From Corynebacterium sputi DSM 45148 (GTDB lineage Bacteria > Actinomycetota > Actinomycetes > Mycobacteriales > Mycobacteriaceae), in NCBI RefSeq assembly GCF_000427865.1, contig NZ_ATYV01000001.1, positions 166,435 through 230,434 on the forward strand: DNA of 64,000 nt. Reading direction: 5' to 3'. The notes beneath the pieces are model-generated. The model searched no databases. It worked only from the letters and a program-made list of their open reading frames with translations, and had not been told where the DNA came from. A program made the position numbers and the translations under genes. Within the stretch, counting starts at the first letter, position 1. Every line of letters begins with the position of its first letter. Below, one piece after another: positions 26,207 to 36,511 of the stretch.

Positions 26207-26370
26207 CGAGGTCCTTTCGTCACGGGTTCCCTGTGGGGGATCGTTCCGGGAAATGGTAGCCCCCGGCGGGTGGAGCGGGGACGTGGGGAGGGGTGCTGGG
26301 ACATAATGGCGGTAGCGCGGTTTACCGTGACATTTTTCCATACTTCGTAACACCCCGACGGGAGATTTCG

Positions 26371-26568
26371 ATGAGCAGCGACAAGTGGTATTACGACTCC
26401 AAGACTGGCGAGGTCAGCCTCGGAAAGGCGAGCTCGTGGGATAACCGCATGGGACCGTATGACTCAGAGGCGGAGGCGCGAGAGGCACTTACGAGGGCCG
26501 CTGCGCGCAATGAGCAGGCCGACAACTGGGACGAGGATGACGATTGGGCGGAGCCGGACACCCGCTAG
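26371..26568 (+). CDS. Conserved small acidic protein, 65 aa
   Basis: ATG 26371 lies eight bases after GGGAG. The protein begins KWYYDSKTGEVSLGKASSWD and ends in an acidic WDEDDDWAEPDTR. This is a common conserved small protein in actinobacteria, sometimes labelled SPOR-like or methionine-aminopeptidase-like without proof. It overlaps the convergent DoxX gene by four bases. The function is unknown. Confidence 0.75.
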   Translation: MSSDKWYYDSKTGEVSLGKASSWDNRMGPYDSEAEAREALTRAAARNEQADNWDEDDDWAEPDTR

Positions 26569-27005
26569 TTGGTGAACGCCCCGCCCTTCAAAAGTCGGTC
26601 GATGGACCAGTTTCCTGGTCCGTAGGCTGCCAGTAGCAGTGCGCCGGCAGCGATGACGATGACCAGTTCTGCTCCGCCGTCGCCGATGAAAAGGGTTCGA
26701 GCGTCGCCGTGCGCAAAAATGGCGGCGCCGAGCATCAGGATCGTCACCAGGACTCCAGCGATGAAAATGAATGCTCCGGCGATGAGGAGTAGCCCGCCGA
26801 AGAGCTCGACACTGGCAGCGAATACTGCCGCGACCCGCGGAAGCGGAATGCCCATTCCTTGGAAGGAGTAGGCAGTGCCCCCGATGCCCCACTGGAAGAA
26901 CTTCTGCAGTCCATGGGCGACGAGGATCGCCCCGAGCAAAATACGGGCGATGGCGACCAGCGCATCTTGATAGATGGGAGAGATAGTCGGCACAAGGCGG
27001 TTCAT
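26565..27005 (-). CDS. DoxX family membrane protein
   Basis: 146 residues with four hydrophobic segments (about 15-35, 55-75, 77-97 and 108-126). It has the DoxX landmarks ARILLGAILVAHGLQKFF near the N-terminus and FAASVELFGGLLLIAG. DoxX-like proteins associate with redox and thiol-stress membrane complexes in mycobacteria; the precise role is undefined. It is 42 bases from the CYTH-CHAD gene start-side neighbour on the same strand and may be co-transcribed with it. Confidence 0.88.
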   Translation of the reverse strand: MNRLVPTISPIYQDALVAIARILLGAILVAHGLQKFFQWGIGGTAYSFQGMGIPLPRVAAVFAASVELFGGLLLIAGAFIFIAGVLVTILMLGAAIFAHGDARTLFIGDGGAELVIVIAAGALLLAAYGPGNWSIDRLLKGGAFTN

Positions 27006-27047
27006 GGTTTCGCGGGTCCTAGGGTTCGATGTGCGCGCCCGGGCACG

Positions 27048-28652
27048 TCACCCGAGGTCGTTCTTCCGGATCATCGTGGCATATTCGGATTCGATTGAGG
27101 CAAAAAGTTCGTCGTAGTCCTGAAGTGCGGTGTGTCCATCGAGGTATTCGATCTGGAATAGCACTCCGTAGCCGAAGGTGTCGTGGCCCTTTTGGTGCGC
27201 GAACGCAGCCTTTCGCTGCAGTACCTCGCGCGCCGTGACGGTGTCCTGGAAGTCGCCAAGTGCGGACTGCAGTTTTTTGCAGGCCTTGATGAGCTTCTTC
27301 GTGTTCAGTCCAGCAGACTGGGCCGCTTCAGCGGAATATCGCAGCTTCTTCGCCGCCTTGCGCACGGAGTGGAAGCGGTTTTCGCGATCGACCAGAGGCA
27401 GTGACGTGTCCTCGCGGCCCTTCACCGCCTTGCGGTGCTTCTTTCGCAGGTCACGGTAGGCAGTGGCCAGGTGTTCGGAGAGGATCTCAGAAGTGCCTCG
27501 CTTCCCGACGTCCCCCTCTTCATTCTCCTCCGCCTCCACTCGGGGAGAAACAACGGGAGGTTCCAACAGCAGGTTATCGAGGGAGTCCAGCAGCGCGAGG
27601 TAGCGCTCGGAATCGAGGGCGAGAACGACATTCCGATGTGCCCGCTTGTATTCGATAGTCATGGTGTCGGTGAGGTCGGCGCGGGTGGCGTCGGGAAGCA
27701 CGTATGTTTCGTCGCGGTCGAGAAGCGCGAGGAAGCGCGCGGCGACGACCTCTGCATCACGGGCGATCCCCAGGATCGATGCGAGTGCCTTCAGCTCCTT
27801 TTCCACTCGCTCATATTCGTCACCGCCGAGGATGCCCTCGAAGGTCTGCAGATGGGAGCGCAGTTCGCGGGTAGCGACGCGCATCTGGTGGATCGAATCC
27901 TCCTCATCGCGGCGCACTGCCGGGTCCATCTGGAGCAGGCGGTCGCGATTGGCGGTGAGGGCGTCAACGACGGTGCGAGCGGCAGTGCCCTTGGCGGGGC
28001 GCTCGGGGGTGTCCGGGAGCGGGACGTTGTCTACCGAATCGCCGAGGGCAGTGCGGAGCTTCGACGGGCTGTCGGAGTCGTCTGCTCCGGCGGCGAGGAG
28101 CATCGAGTGGGCGTGGCGCATGAGAACTGCGGCGCGGGGAGTTCCCGGAAGGCCCTGGGCGAGTTCGAGTTCCCACTCTCGCCACTCGGTGACTTCGCCT
28201 CCAGGTAGGAGGGACATCGCGGTGACATGGTCATCGCAGAATTCAGCGACCGGTGCACCGGTAGCGTCTCGGAGGATCTGCTGTTCGCGGCGATTATCCA
28301 CCTGGGCGATGGGCTTGAGAGGGAGGTCGCGGATCAAGGCGCGCACTGGGCCGAGGATCTCGGCGGGGGCTGCGGCACCCTCCTCACCGAGCGGCGCACC
28401 ATATTCGATGCGGCCGTGCTCAGCGGGAGTCTTCAAGTGCCAGCCGGCATCGGCGCCACCGGTGCGGCGACGAAGAGTCAGCTTGTTGCGGGTAAGCCGG
28501 AGATCCTCGGTGTCGTAGTAAACGGCAGAGAGATTGATGGTCTCCACCGGGTCCACGGTGGCCACCTCTGCGAGAGAGATCAGGGCAGGTACAGCAGTAT
28601 CGGGATCAACGGTGAACTTGGCCTCGACCTCGAGGTTTTCGGTGGTGCTCAT
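27048..28652 (-). CDS. CYTH-CHAD domain protein
   Basis: 534 residues. The N-terminal CYTH triphosphate tunnel domain (about 1-190) starts with the defining EVEAKF and has LTLRRR and YDTEDLRL. The C-terminal CHAD helical domain (about 225-525) carries conserved basic His/Arg/Lys helices (HQMRVATRELRSHLQTF, HSVRKAAKKLRYSAEA). CYTH-CHAD proteins hydrolyse inorganic triphosphate, and CHAD binds polyphosphate, so a role in phosphate or polyphosphate metabolism is likely. M. tuberculosis Rv2226 beside panB is the syntenic relative. Two copies of the dispersed 11-mer lie within it (27500, 27689). Confidence 0.92.
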   Translation of the reverse strand: MSTTENLEVEAKFTVDPDTAVPALISLAEVATVDPVETINLSAVYYDTEDLRLTRNKLTLRRRTGGADAGWHLKTPAEHGRIEYGAPLGEEGAAAPAEILGPVRALIRDLPLKPIAQVDNRREQQILRDATGAPVAEFCDDHVTAMSLLPGGEVTEWREWELELAQGLPGTPRAAVLMRHAHSMLLAAGADDSDSPSKLRTALGDSVDNVPLPDTPERPAKGTAARTVVDALTANRDRLLQMDPAVRRDEEDSIHQMRVATRELRSHLQTFEGILGGDEYERVEKELKALASILGIARDAEVVAARFLALLDRDETYVLPDATRADLTDTMTIEYKRAHRNVVLALDSERYLALLDSLDNLLLEPPVVSPRVEAEENEEGDVGKRGTSEILSEHLATAYRDLRKKHRKAVKGREDTSLPLVDRENRFHSVRKAAKKLRYSAEAAQSAGLNTKKLIKACKKLQSALGDFQDTVTAREVLQRKAAFAHQKGHDTFGYGVLFQIEYLDGHTALQDYDELFASIESEYATMIRKNDLG

Positions 28653-28694
28653 GATCCCGGATTCTACTGCCGCGCACCCGATCCGGCTGAGCGT

Positions 28695-29504
28695 TTACCC
28701 CGAGAAGATGTGGTTCTGGGTGGGGAAGGTGCCGTTCTCGACGGCCTCGCGGTACGCACGAGCGCCGTCAGTCATGGCGGCGCCGACTTCAGCGAAGACG
28801 TGGGAGAAGCTTGGGCGGCGGCCGTCCTGGGGGTGGGCGACCATGTCGTGCCAGACGAGCACCTGCGCGTCGGTGTCCGGACCAGCACCGATGCCGACGG
28901 TAGGGATCGCCAGCTCCTTCGTTACCTGGGCAGCCAGGTCGCCGGGAACCATTTCCAGGACGACGGCTGCGGCGCCGGCTTCCTGGACGGCGAGGGCGTC
29001 GGCACGCAGTTGGTCAGCTCCATCACCGCGGCCTTGGACGCGGTATCCGCCAAGGCTGTTGACCGACTGGGGGGTAAACCCGATGTGGGCGCACACTGGG
29101 ATACCTGCGTCGACGAGAGCGCGGATCCGCGGGGCGATGCGCACGCCGCCCTCGATCTTGACCATGTGGGCGCCGGTCTCGCGCATCATGCGGGCGGAGT
29201 TAAGGATGGCCTGCTCATCGGATGCCTCGTAGGAACCGAACGTAAGGTCGGCGATGACAAGGGCGTTTCCTGCTCCGCGAACGACGCCTCGGGCCAGCGG
29301 GATCAGCTCGTCGAGCGGCATCTCGGTGGTGGTGTTGTACCCGTACATGACGTTTGCGGCGGAATCACCAACCAACATCACCTCGACTCCGGCGTCGGCG
29401 AAAGCGCGGGCGGTGGAGTAGTCGTAGGCGGTGAGCATTGCCCATTTGCGACCTTCCGTCTTCCAGCGGGCGAGGTCATGGATCCGGATCTGCTTCTGAC
29501 TCAT
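28695..29504 (-). CDS. panB: 3-methyl-2-oxobutanoate hydroxymethyltransferase
   Basis: 269 residues from ATG 29504, the standard PanB length. It transfers a hydroxymethyl group from methylene-tetrahydrofolate to ketoisovalerate, the first committed step of pantothenate and CoA synthesis. The signature is clear: [49 protein letters not shown] and IPTVGIGAG. Catalytic Glu and Mg-binding Asp sit in these motifs. It is divergent from glnA2 with an 81-base gap. Confidence 0.96.
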   Translation of the reverse strand: MSQKQIRIHDLARWKTEGRKWAMLTAYDYSTARAFADAGVEVMLVGDSAANVMYGYNTTTEMPLDELIPLARGVVRGAGNALVIADLTFGSYEASDEQAILNSARMMRETGAHMVKIEGGVRIAPRIRALVDAGIPVCAHIGFTPQSVNSLGGYRVQGRGDGADQLRADALAVQEAGAAAVVLEMVPGDLAAQVTKELAIPTVGIGAGPDTDAQVLVWHDMVAHPQDGRRPSFSHVFAEVGAAMTDGARAYREAVENGTFPTQNHIFSG

Positions 29505-29585
29505 GCGGGGAAGTTTGCCACGGCTACACCGGCGGCGAGGGAATAGGTGCGGAATCAACTTCGGAAACCAGTATCGTCGGACGGT

Positions 29586-30923
29586 ATGAACCGCCAACAG
29601 GAATTTGTCCTCCGCACCATCGAAGACCGCGACATCCGCTTCATCCGGTTGTGGTTCACCGACATCCTCGGGTACCTCAAATCCGTTGCGGTGGCACCGG
29701 CGGAACTAGAAGGAGCCTTTGAGGAGGGTATTGGTTTCGACGGATCCGCCATTGAAGGCTTCTCTCGAATGTCCGAGGCGGACACCATCGCACGTCCGGA
29801 CCCCTCCACCTTCCAGGTGCTCCCGTGGCAGCACGACGACGACATGAGCTCTGCGCGCATGTTTTGCGACATCTCCATGCCGGACGGGCAGCCGAACTGG
29901 GCGGACCCGCGCCATGTGCTGCGCCGACAGATCCAGGCTGCGAAGGACCTCGGCTTCACCCCGTTTGTCCATCCGGAGATCGAGTTCTTCCTCGTGGAAT
30001 CACTGGACACAGATGGCAAGCCGCCGACACCCACCGATCACGGTGGCTACTTCGATCAGGCGGTGCATGACAAGGCGCCGCATTTCCGTCGTCACGCCAT
30101 CAATGCATTAGAGGCAATGGGTATCCAGGTGGAGTACTCCCACCACGAGGGCGCGCCGGGCCAGCAGGAAATTGACCTGCGATTCGCTGATGCTCTGACG
30201 ATGGCGGACGCCGTGATGACGATGCGTTACGTGACCAAGAAGGTCGCCATCGAGGAAGGCGTGCGGGCGACGTTTATGCCGAAGCCGTACCACGACCAGC
30301 CCGGCTCAGCGATGCACACGCACATCTCGCTGTTTGAAGGTGACGACAATGCTTTCCATGATCCGGACGATGAATTCCAGCTGTCGGACACGGCGCGTCG
30401 CTTCATTGCTGGTGTGCTGACCCATGCTCCGGAGATCTCTGCCGTGACGAACCAGTGGGTGAACTCCTACAAGCGCATCGTCTTTGGAGCTGAGGCTCCC
30501 ACGGCCGCAACCTGGGGCATGGCGAACCGCTCGGCCCTTGTTCGAGTGCCGATGTACTCACCGGGCAAGTCTCGCTCGCGCCGGGTTGAGATCCGCTCTG
30601 TGGACAGCGCCTGCAACCCGTACCTGGCTTACTCGGTGATTCTGGCCGCGGGTTTGAAGGGCATCACTGAAGGTTATGAATTGCCTCCGCAGGCTGAGGA
30701 CAACATCTCGGAGATGACGCGAAGGGAACGTCGGGCGCTGGGATATCGGGACCTGCCGACATCCCTGGAGACCGCCCTTAAGGAAATGGAGCGTTCCGAC
30801 CTGATGGCGGAGACCCTCGGCGAGCACGTCTTTGAGTTCTTCCTGCGCAATAAGTGGGCGGAATGGCGGGACTACCAGAGCCAGGTCACTTCCTGGGAAC
30901 TGCGCACGAACCTCGACTACTAG
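29586..30923 (+). CDS. glnA2: Glutamine synthetase, GlnA2-like
   Basis: 445 residues from ATG 29586. Family motifs: [10 protein letters not shown] (about 48-57), the Glu/His metal ligands in HPEIEFFLV and [25 protein letters not shown], and the Arg-rich NRSALVRVP. The order glnA2-glnE matches M. tuberculosis Rv2222c-Rv2221c. At the position where adenylylated synthetases have Tyr in an NLY-type loop, this protein reads DNISEMT, so it appears not to be the substrate of the neighbouring adenylyltransferase. Whether it makes glutamine or a glutamylated compound cannot be decided. Confidence 0.92.
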   Translation: MNRQQEFVLRTIEDRDIRFIRLWFTDILGYLKSVAVAPAELEGAFEEGIGFDGSAIEGFSRMSEADTIARPDPSTFQVLPWQHDDDMSSARMFCDISMPDGQPNWADPRHVLRRQIQAAKDLGFTPFVHPEIEFFLVESLDTDGKPPTPTDHGGYFDQAVHDKAPHFRRHAINALEAMGIQVEYSHHEGAPGQQEIDLRFADALTMADAVMTMRYVTKKVAIEEGVRATFMPKPYHDQPGSAMHTHISLFEGDDNAFHDPDDEFQLSDTARRFIAGVLTHAPEISAVTNQWVNSYKRIVFGAEAPTAATWGMANRSALVRVPMYSPGKSRSRRVEIRSVDSACNPYLAYSVILAAGLKGITEGYELPPQAEDNISEMTRRERRALGYRDLPTSLETALKEMERSDLMAETLGEHVFEFFLRNKWAEWRDYQSQVTSWELRTNLDY

Positions 30924-30949
30924 ATCCCGCCTGAGCCTGAGAGAGTCCG

Positions 30950-33900
30950 ATGACTAATCATCCGCGTACGTCCCGAAATGTCCTCCCGCGACCCGCGGCC
31001 CTTGGGCTGGAAAGTGGTGACCGCACCAAGTCCGACCTCGACGAACTGGGTTGGTATAACGAGGACTCGCTGGAGCTGCTTTGGGGGCTGGCTGGAGCTG
31101 GTGATCCGGACCTTGCTCTGTCGTCGATGGTGCGGCTGAAGCAGACATTGGAGGAAGGCGTCGCTGCGGGGGACGTGCCTGAATGGTCTCAGTGGCAGTC
31201 ATTGGATGCGGCGATGCGGCAGACCGTGGCGATCCGGACCCGAATGTTTGCATTGTTCGGTGGCTCCTCGGCGCTAGCGGATCACATGATCGCCAACCCT
31301 TCGACATGGTCGCTGCTCACCGCTGAACTGCCGACCAAGGCCGACATGTTCCGAGAAATGCTCACCTCGGTGGAGGCAGTACCTGAGACTCCAGTGCTTA
31401 CCGATGAGGAGTCGCTCGAGGAACTGGCGGAGGTAGACGCGAAACCGTTGCCAAAGTCGTCGCCGGAATTGGAGGGACCAGGCCTGTACCGGGCTGGCCT
31501 CACCGGCACGGATGCGGATCGAGCGCTCAAGCGCTCTTATCGAAACCTCATCATGCGGATCGCGGCAGCCGACTTGGCGGGAACTTACCCCAGGGGACCG
31601 CGTCGACCAGGCCAGCCGCCGGTGCCGTTCACTGAGGTCACTGAGCTTTTGGCGCACCTCGCAGATGCAGCCTTGACCGCCGCACTGGCAGTGGCCGTCG
31701 CGCAGACGTACTCGAACAAGCCGGTGGATTCGCGGCTGTCGGTAGTCGCGATGGGCAAGTGCGGTGCTCAGGAGCTCAACTACATCTCTGACGTCGATGT
31801 CATCTTCGTCGCCGAGCCCGCCACTGCTCGGGCAACTCGACTGGCTGGTGATTTCATCCAGGTCGGATCCCGATGCTTCTTCGAGGTCGATGCGGCACTG
31901 CGTCCGGAGGGCAAGTCCGGAGCTCTGGTGCGCACCCTTGATTCCCATGTTGCGTATTACAAGCGGTGGGCAAACACCTGGGAGTTCCAGGCTCTGCTGA
32001 AGGCCCGGCCGATGACCGGTGACATGGATCTGGGCCAGGCGTACCTGGATGCTTTGACGCCGATGGTGTGGGAGGCATCCAAGCGCGATTCCTTCGTCGA
32101 AGACGTTCAGGCCATGCGGGTCAGAGTCATCGAGAACGTCCCTGACGAGTTGCGCGATCGCGAGTTGAAACTCGGTCGAGGTGGTCTTCGCGACGTCGAA
32201 TTCGCCGTGCAGCTCCTGCAGATGGTCCACGGGCGGTACGACGAAAAACTGCGCCGCAGGTCCACTGTCGCTGCGCTGGAGGCGTTGATTGAGGAGGGGT
32301 ACGTCGGGCGCGAAGACGGTGCCTCGATGATCGACAGCTACGAGTTCATGCGCCTGCTCGAGCACCGCTTGCAGCTGGAGAAGATGCGCCGCACGCACAT
32401 GCTGCCGGAGGATGATGACGAGCAGGCACTGCGGTGGCTGTCGCGTGCTTCAGGAATCATCGCGCGCGACTCGGAGACATCTGTCGTTGCGCTGAAACGC
32501 GACGTGCGCAGCGCAGCCCGGCAGATCCGCAGCCTGCACAACAAGCTCTTCTACCGTCCGCTGTTGAACTCGGTGGTGGAGCAGGACATCGGGACGCTGC
32601 AGCTCTCGGCAGACGCGGCGAAGCGCCAGCTGGCAGCCCTGGGATACATGGCGCCGAACCGCGCCTTCGAGCATCTGTCGGCCCTGGCCGCAGGTGGCTC
32701 CCGCAAAGCACGGATCCAAGCACTGCTGCTCCCGACGCTCCTAGAGTGGCTCTCCGAAACCGCAGATCCGGACGCCGGCCTGTTGAACTACCGCAAACTC
32801 TCCGAGGAACTGAAAGATCGCTCCTGGTATTTGAGGATGTTGCGGGATGAGGGAATCGTCGGGAAGCGATTGATGCACATCCTGGGAACCTCACCGTACG
32901 TCTCGGGTTTGATGCTTACCGCGCCGGATTCGGTGCGGCTGCTCAGCGACGGCGGCAGTGGGCCGAAGCTGCTGGAAGCGGATCCGCGGACGGTCCACCG
33001 TTCGCTGGTGTCTGCAGCGAAGCGTTACGACGACCCCGACCGCGCTATCACCGTCGCCCGCTCTCTGCGCCGCGTGGAGTTGGCGAGGATTGCGTCCGCG
33101 GACATGCTCGGCATGTTGACCGTGGAGCAAGTGTGCGACGGGCTGTCCGAGGTCTGGGATGCAGTGTTGGAAGCTGCCCTTGCCGCCGAGATCCGCGCCT
33201 GGTCGGTAGAGCATCCGGATGAGAAGATCCCGGCGTCGATCTCAGTGATTGGCATGGGTCGACTCGGTGGCGCCGAGTTGGGATACGGCTCCGATGCCGA
33301 CGTGATGTTTGTGTGTGAGCCGACTATCGGACCAGATGGCGAGCCCTTCAACGACAACACGGCAGTGCGCTGGGCGATCGGGGTGTGTGACCGATTGCGT
33401 CGTCGGCTGGCCAAGCCGAGCCAGGACCCGCCGTTGGAAGTGGATCTCAACCTGCGTCCGGAAGGACGATCGGGCCCTCCAGTGCGCACGCTGGAGAGCT
33501 ACCTCCAGTACTACGAGCGCTGGGGCGAGACCTGGGAAATCCTGGCGCTGCTGCGGGCGACGTGGATTGCCGGGGACCGAGAGCTGGGGCAGAAGTTCCT
33601 CCGCGGTATCGACCCATTCCGCTACCCGGAGAATGGCACCGACGAGAAGACGGTGCGTGAGGTCCGCCTGATGAAGGCGCGTATCGACGATGAGCGTTTG
33701 CCTCGTGGCGCGAACCGACGGACCCACACCAAGCTTGGCTCTGGCTCGCTGACTGACATCGAGTGGACCGTGCAGTTGATGACCCTGCAGCATGCCCATG
33801 ACGTGGAGTCTCTGCACAACACCTCGACGCTGGAGTGTCTGGCCGCGTTGGAGGAAGCTGAACTGCTCAGTACCAGCGACGTGGAGGAACTGCGCACCGC

Positions 33901-34126
33901 CTGGCTCACCGCAACACATGCCCGTAATGCATTGGTGCTGGTGAAGGGTAAGCGGCACGACCAGCTTCCTCAGCCAGGTCCGCAACTGGCGCAGGTGGCC
34001 GGTGCCGCCGGTTGGGATCCGTCCGATTCAGTTGGCTACATGGAGAACTATCTTCGTGTGACGCGCCGGGCACGGCGGGTAGTCGACCGGGTGTTCTGGG
34101 GAGAAGAGAACCCGGACCACGATTAG
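30950..34126 (+). CDS. glnE: Glutamine synthetase adenylyltransferase / adenylyl-removing enzyme
   Basis: 1058 residues, normal for actinobacterial GlnE. There are two nucleotidyltransferase halves: N-terminal deadenylylase with GKCGAQELNYISDVDVIFV near residue 270, and C-terminal adenylylase with GMGRLGGAELGYGSDADVMF near residue 770. Each is followed by a GlnD-UR_UTase-like helical region (GRGGLRDVEFAVQLLQ; GSGSLTDIEWTVQLMT). It controls a glutamine synthetase by reversible AMP addition according to nitrogen status. It starts 26 bases after glnA2 and is probably co-transcribed with it. It holds one copy of the 11-mer (32857). Confidence 0.97.
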   Translation: MTNHPRTSRNVLPRPAALGLESGDRTKSDLDELGWYNEDSLELLWGLAGAGDPDLALSSMVRLKQTLEEGVAAGDVPEWSQWQSLDAAMRQTVAIRTRMFALFGGSSALADHMIANPSTWSLLTAELPTKADMFREMLTSVEAVPETPVLTDEESLEELAEVDAKPLPKSSPELEGPGLYRAGLTGTDADRALKRSYRNLIMRIAAADLAGTYPRGPRRPGQPPVPFTEVTELLAHLADAALTAALAVAVAQTYSNKPVDSRLSVVAMGKCGAQELNYISDVDVIFVAEPATARATRLAGDFIQVGSRCFFEVDAALRPEGKSGALVRTLDSHVAYYKRWANTWEFQALLKARPMTGDMDLGQAYLDALTPMVWEASKRDSFVEDVQAMRVRVIENVPDELRDRELKLGRGGLRDVEFAVQLLQMVHGRYDEKLRRRSTVAALEALIEEGYVGREDGASMIDSYEFMRLLEHRLQLEKMRRTHMLPEDDDEQALRWLSRASGIIARDSETSVVALKRDVRSAARQIRSLHNKLFYRPLLNSVVEQDIGTLQLSADAAKRQLAALGYMAPNRAFEHLSALAAGGSRKARIQALLLPTLLEWLSETADPDAGLLNYRKLSEELKDRSWYLRMLRDEGIVGKRLMHILGTSPYVSGLMLTAPDSVRLLSDGGSGPKLLEADPRTVHRSLVSAAKRYDDPDRAITVARSLRRVELARIASADMLGMLTVEQVCDGLSEVWDAVLEAALAAEIRAWSVEHPDEKIPASISVIGMGRLGGAELGYGSDADVMFVCEPTIGPDGEPFNDNTAVRWAIGVCDRLRRRLAKPSQDPPLEVDLNLRPEGRSGPPVRTLESYLQYYERWGETWEILALLRATWIAGDRELGQKFLRGIDPFRYPENGTDEKTVREVRLMKARIDDERLPRGANRRTHTKLGSGSLTDIEWTVQLMTLQHAHDVESLHNTSTLECLAALEEAELLSTSDVEELRTAWLTATHARNALVLVKGKRHDQLPQPGPQLAQVAGAAGWDPSDSVGYMENYLRVTRRARRVVDRVFWGEENPDHD

Positions 34127-34152
34127 ACCGGTGGCGTGCAATAATAGACCGA

Positions 34153-36369
34153 ATGGACACGAAGGTTGATTACGGTGCGCGCCCTGATTTCGCCGCCTAC
34201 GTGCGGTCGCTCGGAGCGACGGCCGCACGTGATCTTTTCCATGCCGTTTTCCCGGGGCGCTCACTTCCTGCTGAGCGCGACGTCATTATTGAGTTGCTCA
34301 CTACCGACGAGGCGGCATACGCGGCGCTGATCGATCTGACTCCGGACGTTTTGGCCGTGGTCGGCATGGTGCACGTCCTGGAGGATTCGGCGTCGGTGGA
34401 TCGCCTCATTCGTGTTGGCGTGATGGCCAGCGAAATGGACACCTTCCCGCACGAGACCGACCGGATCCCCTCCGGGCAGCGCACCCCGCCGACGGAGGAC
34501 GAAGTCAGCGCTCTGCTGAATAAAGCTCGTGAACGTGGTGTGGCGTGGGAGGAACCTGCCGGTGTGTGGCACGTGCCTACTCACGTGGCCAAGTTCCTGC
34601 CGAAGGACTCCACACTCGCGACTCCGGTGGAGTCGCTGGTGCGATACGGGGACCCCGTAGAGCTTCACGACGCCATGGTCCGCGCCGGCATCCTCGACGA
34701 ACCTCGCTTCCCTGAGGATGCGTTCGGGGTCGAGGCACAAACCTCGCTTTTCGACGCTGACTCGCACCTGGCAGAGCTGCGCGATTTTTTGTGTGATCCT
34801 CGTCGAGTCAGGGCGTTGGTGGGAACTGCACCGCACCCGGTGCGTCGGGAGCTGCTTCTCTTTGCTGGTGAAGGGATCTACCTGCCCAGTGATGAATGGT
34901 CCGTGCGGCGAACCGAAGCGGTGCGCTGGGCGAAGGATCGCCTGTTGGTGGTGGAGTTCGATTCGGGACACGACAATGGATCAACGCACGCTTCGATGGT
35001 CTCTCCGGCAGCACTTGCGTTGAAACTGGGAGGGAATCTGATCCCTCGGCAGCATCAGATTGAGTCGCGGGCAGCGTTGGAGGGAACGGAGTCGTTGACG
35101 GCGAGGGCGTCATCGGCGGTGGTCGTTGCTGATGCAGTCATGGAGCGGTGGGCCGGCAGCGGTTTCCTCACTCCCGGTCCTGGTGCTTCCGATGAGGCCC
35201 GGATGACCCTGCAGGGTTTTGAGGGCGCTGTTGCAGTCGGTGATTTTGCTGCGCACATTGGCGCAGATGAGAACACGGTCTTTGAGGTTTTCGGCATGCT
35301 CGCCTCGGTCGGGTTGATCGATGGGTTGACCGGTCAGCCGACTGCCCGCGCGATGGCTCGGTGGTTTACCGCCTCTGCGAAGGAGCGGTGGGCGTGGCTG
35401 GCCACCGGATGGTTGCGTGGACCGGACCGCTGGCAGACCGATATGAATGGTGATGACGAAGATTGGACGCTGTCGGAGGAAGCCCTCGCGACAATCATGC
35501 GTCGGTCGAAGCATCACCTCGTTGGGCTCGCTGCCTCACTCAAGGACGAAGAAATGCTGTACCCGTGCTGCATCGACAATGAACTTCAGTGGAACTGCGG
35601 TGCTGCCCTAGAGAACTTCGATGCAGTGTGGGGAACGATCCTGCAGCAGGTGCTTCGCGGAGCACGAGTCCTCGGTGTCTTTACCGATGGCATCTCCGGT
35701 GCGCCAGCACGGCATATTGCCTCGGCACTGGCAGAGGCTTGGTTTACCGGCCAGCAATTGCAGGCCGATGAAACCGCACGCCTCATCGCGGAGCAGGAGT
35801 ACCTGGAAGACCCGTTCGTCGTGGTCTCTGATTCGGCTGTGTTGCGGACCGCAAAGAATGCACTGAACCCAGAGCGTATGGAGATCGTCGCCCAGGTTCG
35901 TGGAGTGCCGTCCGGGCTGGTTCCGGAAGTGCTCGGTGCTATCGGTTTCCGGGAACACACCGGTTCCCGATCGACCTGGCTAATCGACGAGGACTCCCTC
36001 ATGGGCGCCATTCGCGGTGGAGCGAAAGCCTCAGAGATCATCGGTTCCTTGGAGGAGATCGGCGCCTCCGGTGGAGCAGTGAAGCTGCTGAAGCAGCGGA
36101 TCACGTCGCTCGGTGAGGCGGTTCGCTTGGACTCTGAGTTCACCGTTCTGGACGCCGAACCTCAGGTTCCTGTTCCGCCGGCTCCGTCTCCGGTGTGGGA
36201 GGAGGCGGATGAGGATGAGGACGTCGGGAAGCCTCTGGAAGAGATCGATGGCCAGTATTCGTTGTGGGACGACCTGGTGGATGAGTCCGCGACCGAGCCC
36301 CTCGAAGAGGGGTATCCGGGGGAGTTGCCGGGGCAGTTGTCCATCTTCGATTCCGGTGATGAAGACTAG
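34153..36369 (+). CDS. Helicase-associated-domain protein (Rv0862c-like)
   Basis: 738 residues from ATG 34153. The C-terminal region (about 575-660: VAQVRGVPSGLVPEVL through SLGEAVRL) resembles the helicase-associated domain seen in XPB-like proteins. The N-terminal part is long, helical and lacks Walker or DEAD motifs, so it is not itself a helicase. The tail is strongly acidic. Relatives such as M. tuberculosis Rv0862c are uncharacterised. It may contact a DNA-repair helicase; that is inference. The start lies 26 bases after glnE. Confidence 0.6.
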   Translation: MDTKVDYGARPDFAAYVRSLGATAARDLFHAVFPGRSLPAERDVIIELLTTDEAAYAALIDLTPDVLAVVGMVHVLEDSASVDRLIRVGVMASEMDTFPHETDRIPSGQRTPPTEDEVSALLNKARERGVAWEEPAGVWHVPTHVAKFLPKDSTLATPVESLVRYGDPVELHDAMVRAGILDEPRFPEDAFGVEAQTSLFDADSHLAELRDFLCDPRRVRALVGTAPHPVRRELLLFAGEGIYLPSDEWSVRRTEAVRWAKDRLLVVEFDSGHDNGSTHASMVSPAALALKLGGNLIPRQHQIESRAALEGTESLTARASSAVVVADAVMERWAGSGFLTPGPGASDEARMTLQGFEGAVAVGDFAAHIGADENTVFEVFGMLASVGLIDGLTGQPTARAMARWFTASAKERWAWLATGWLRGPDRWQTDMNGDDEDWTLSEEALATIMRRSKHHLVGLAASLKDEEMLYPCCIDNELQWNCGAALENFDAVWGTILQQVLRGARVLGVFTDGISGAPARHIASALAEAWFTGQQLQADETARLIAEQEYLEDPFVVVSDSAVLRTAKNALNPERMEIVAQVRGVPSGLVPEVLGAIGFREHTGSRSTWLIDEDSLMGAIRGGAKASEIIGSLEEIGASGGAVKLLKQRITSLGEAVRLDSEFTVLDAEPQVPVPPAPSPVWEEADEDEDVGKPLEEIDGQYSLWDDLVDESATEPLEEGYPGELPGQLSIFDSGDED

Positions 36370-36511
36370 GCCTGAGCGGCGGATTTCCCGTGCAATGCAA
36401 CTGATTTCAGCAAGGGTATGAATGTATCATTGTTGTTTCGGTTAACTACGGATAGCCTCTCGCATAGTCGCAGGGATGTGACTCAACGCACTCTCTCTGA
36501 GGAGGATATCC

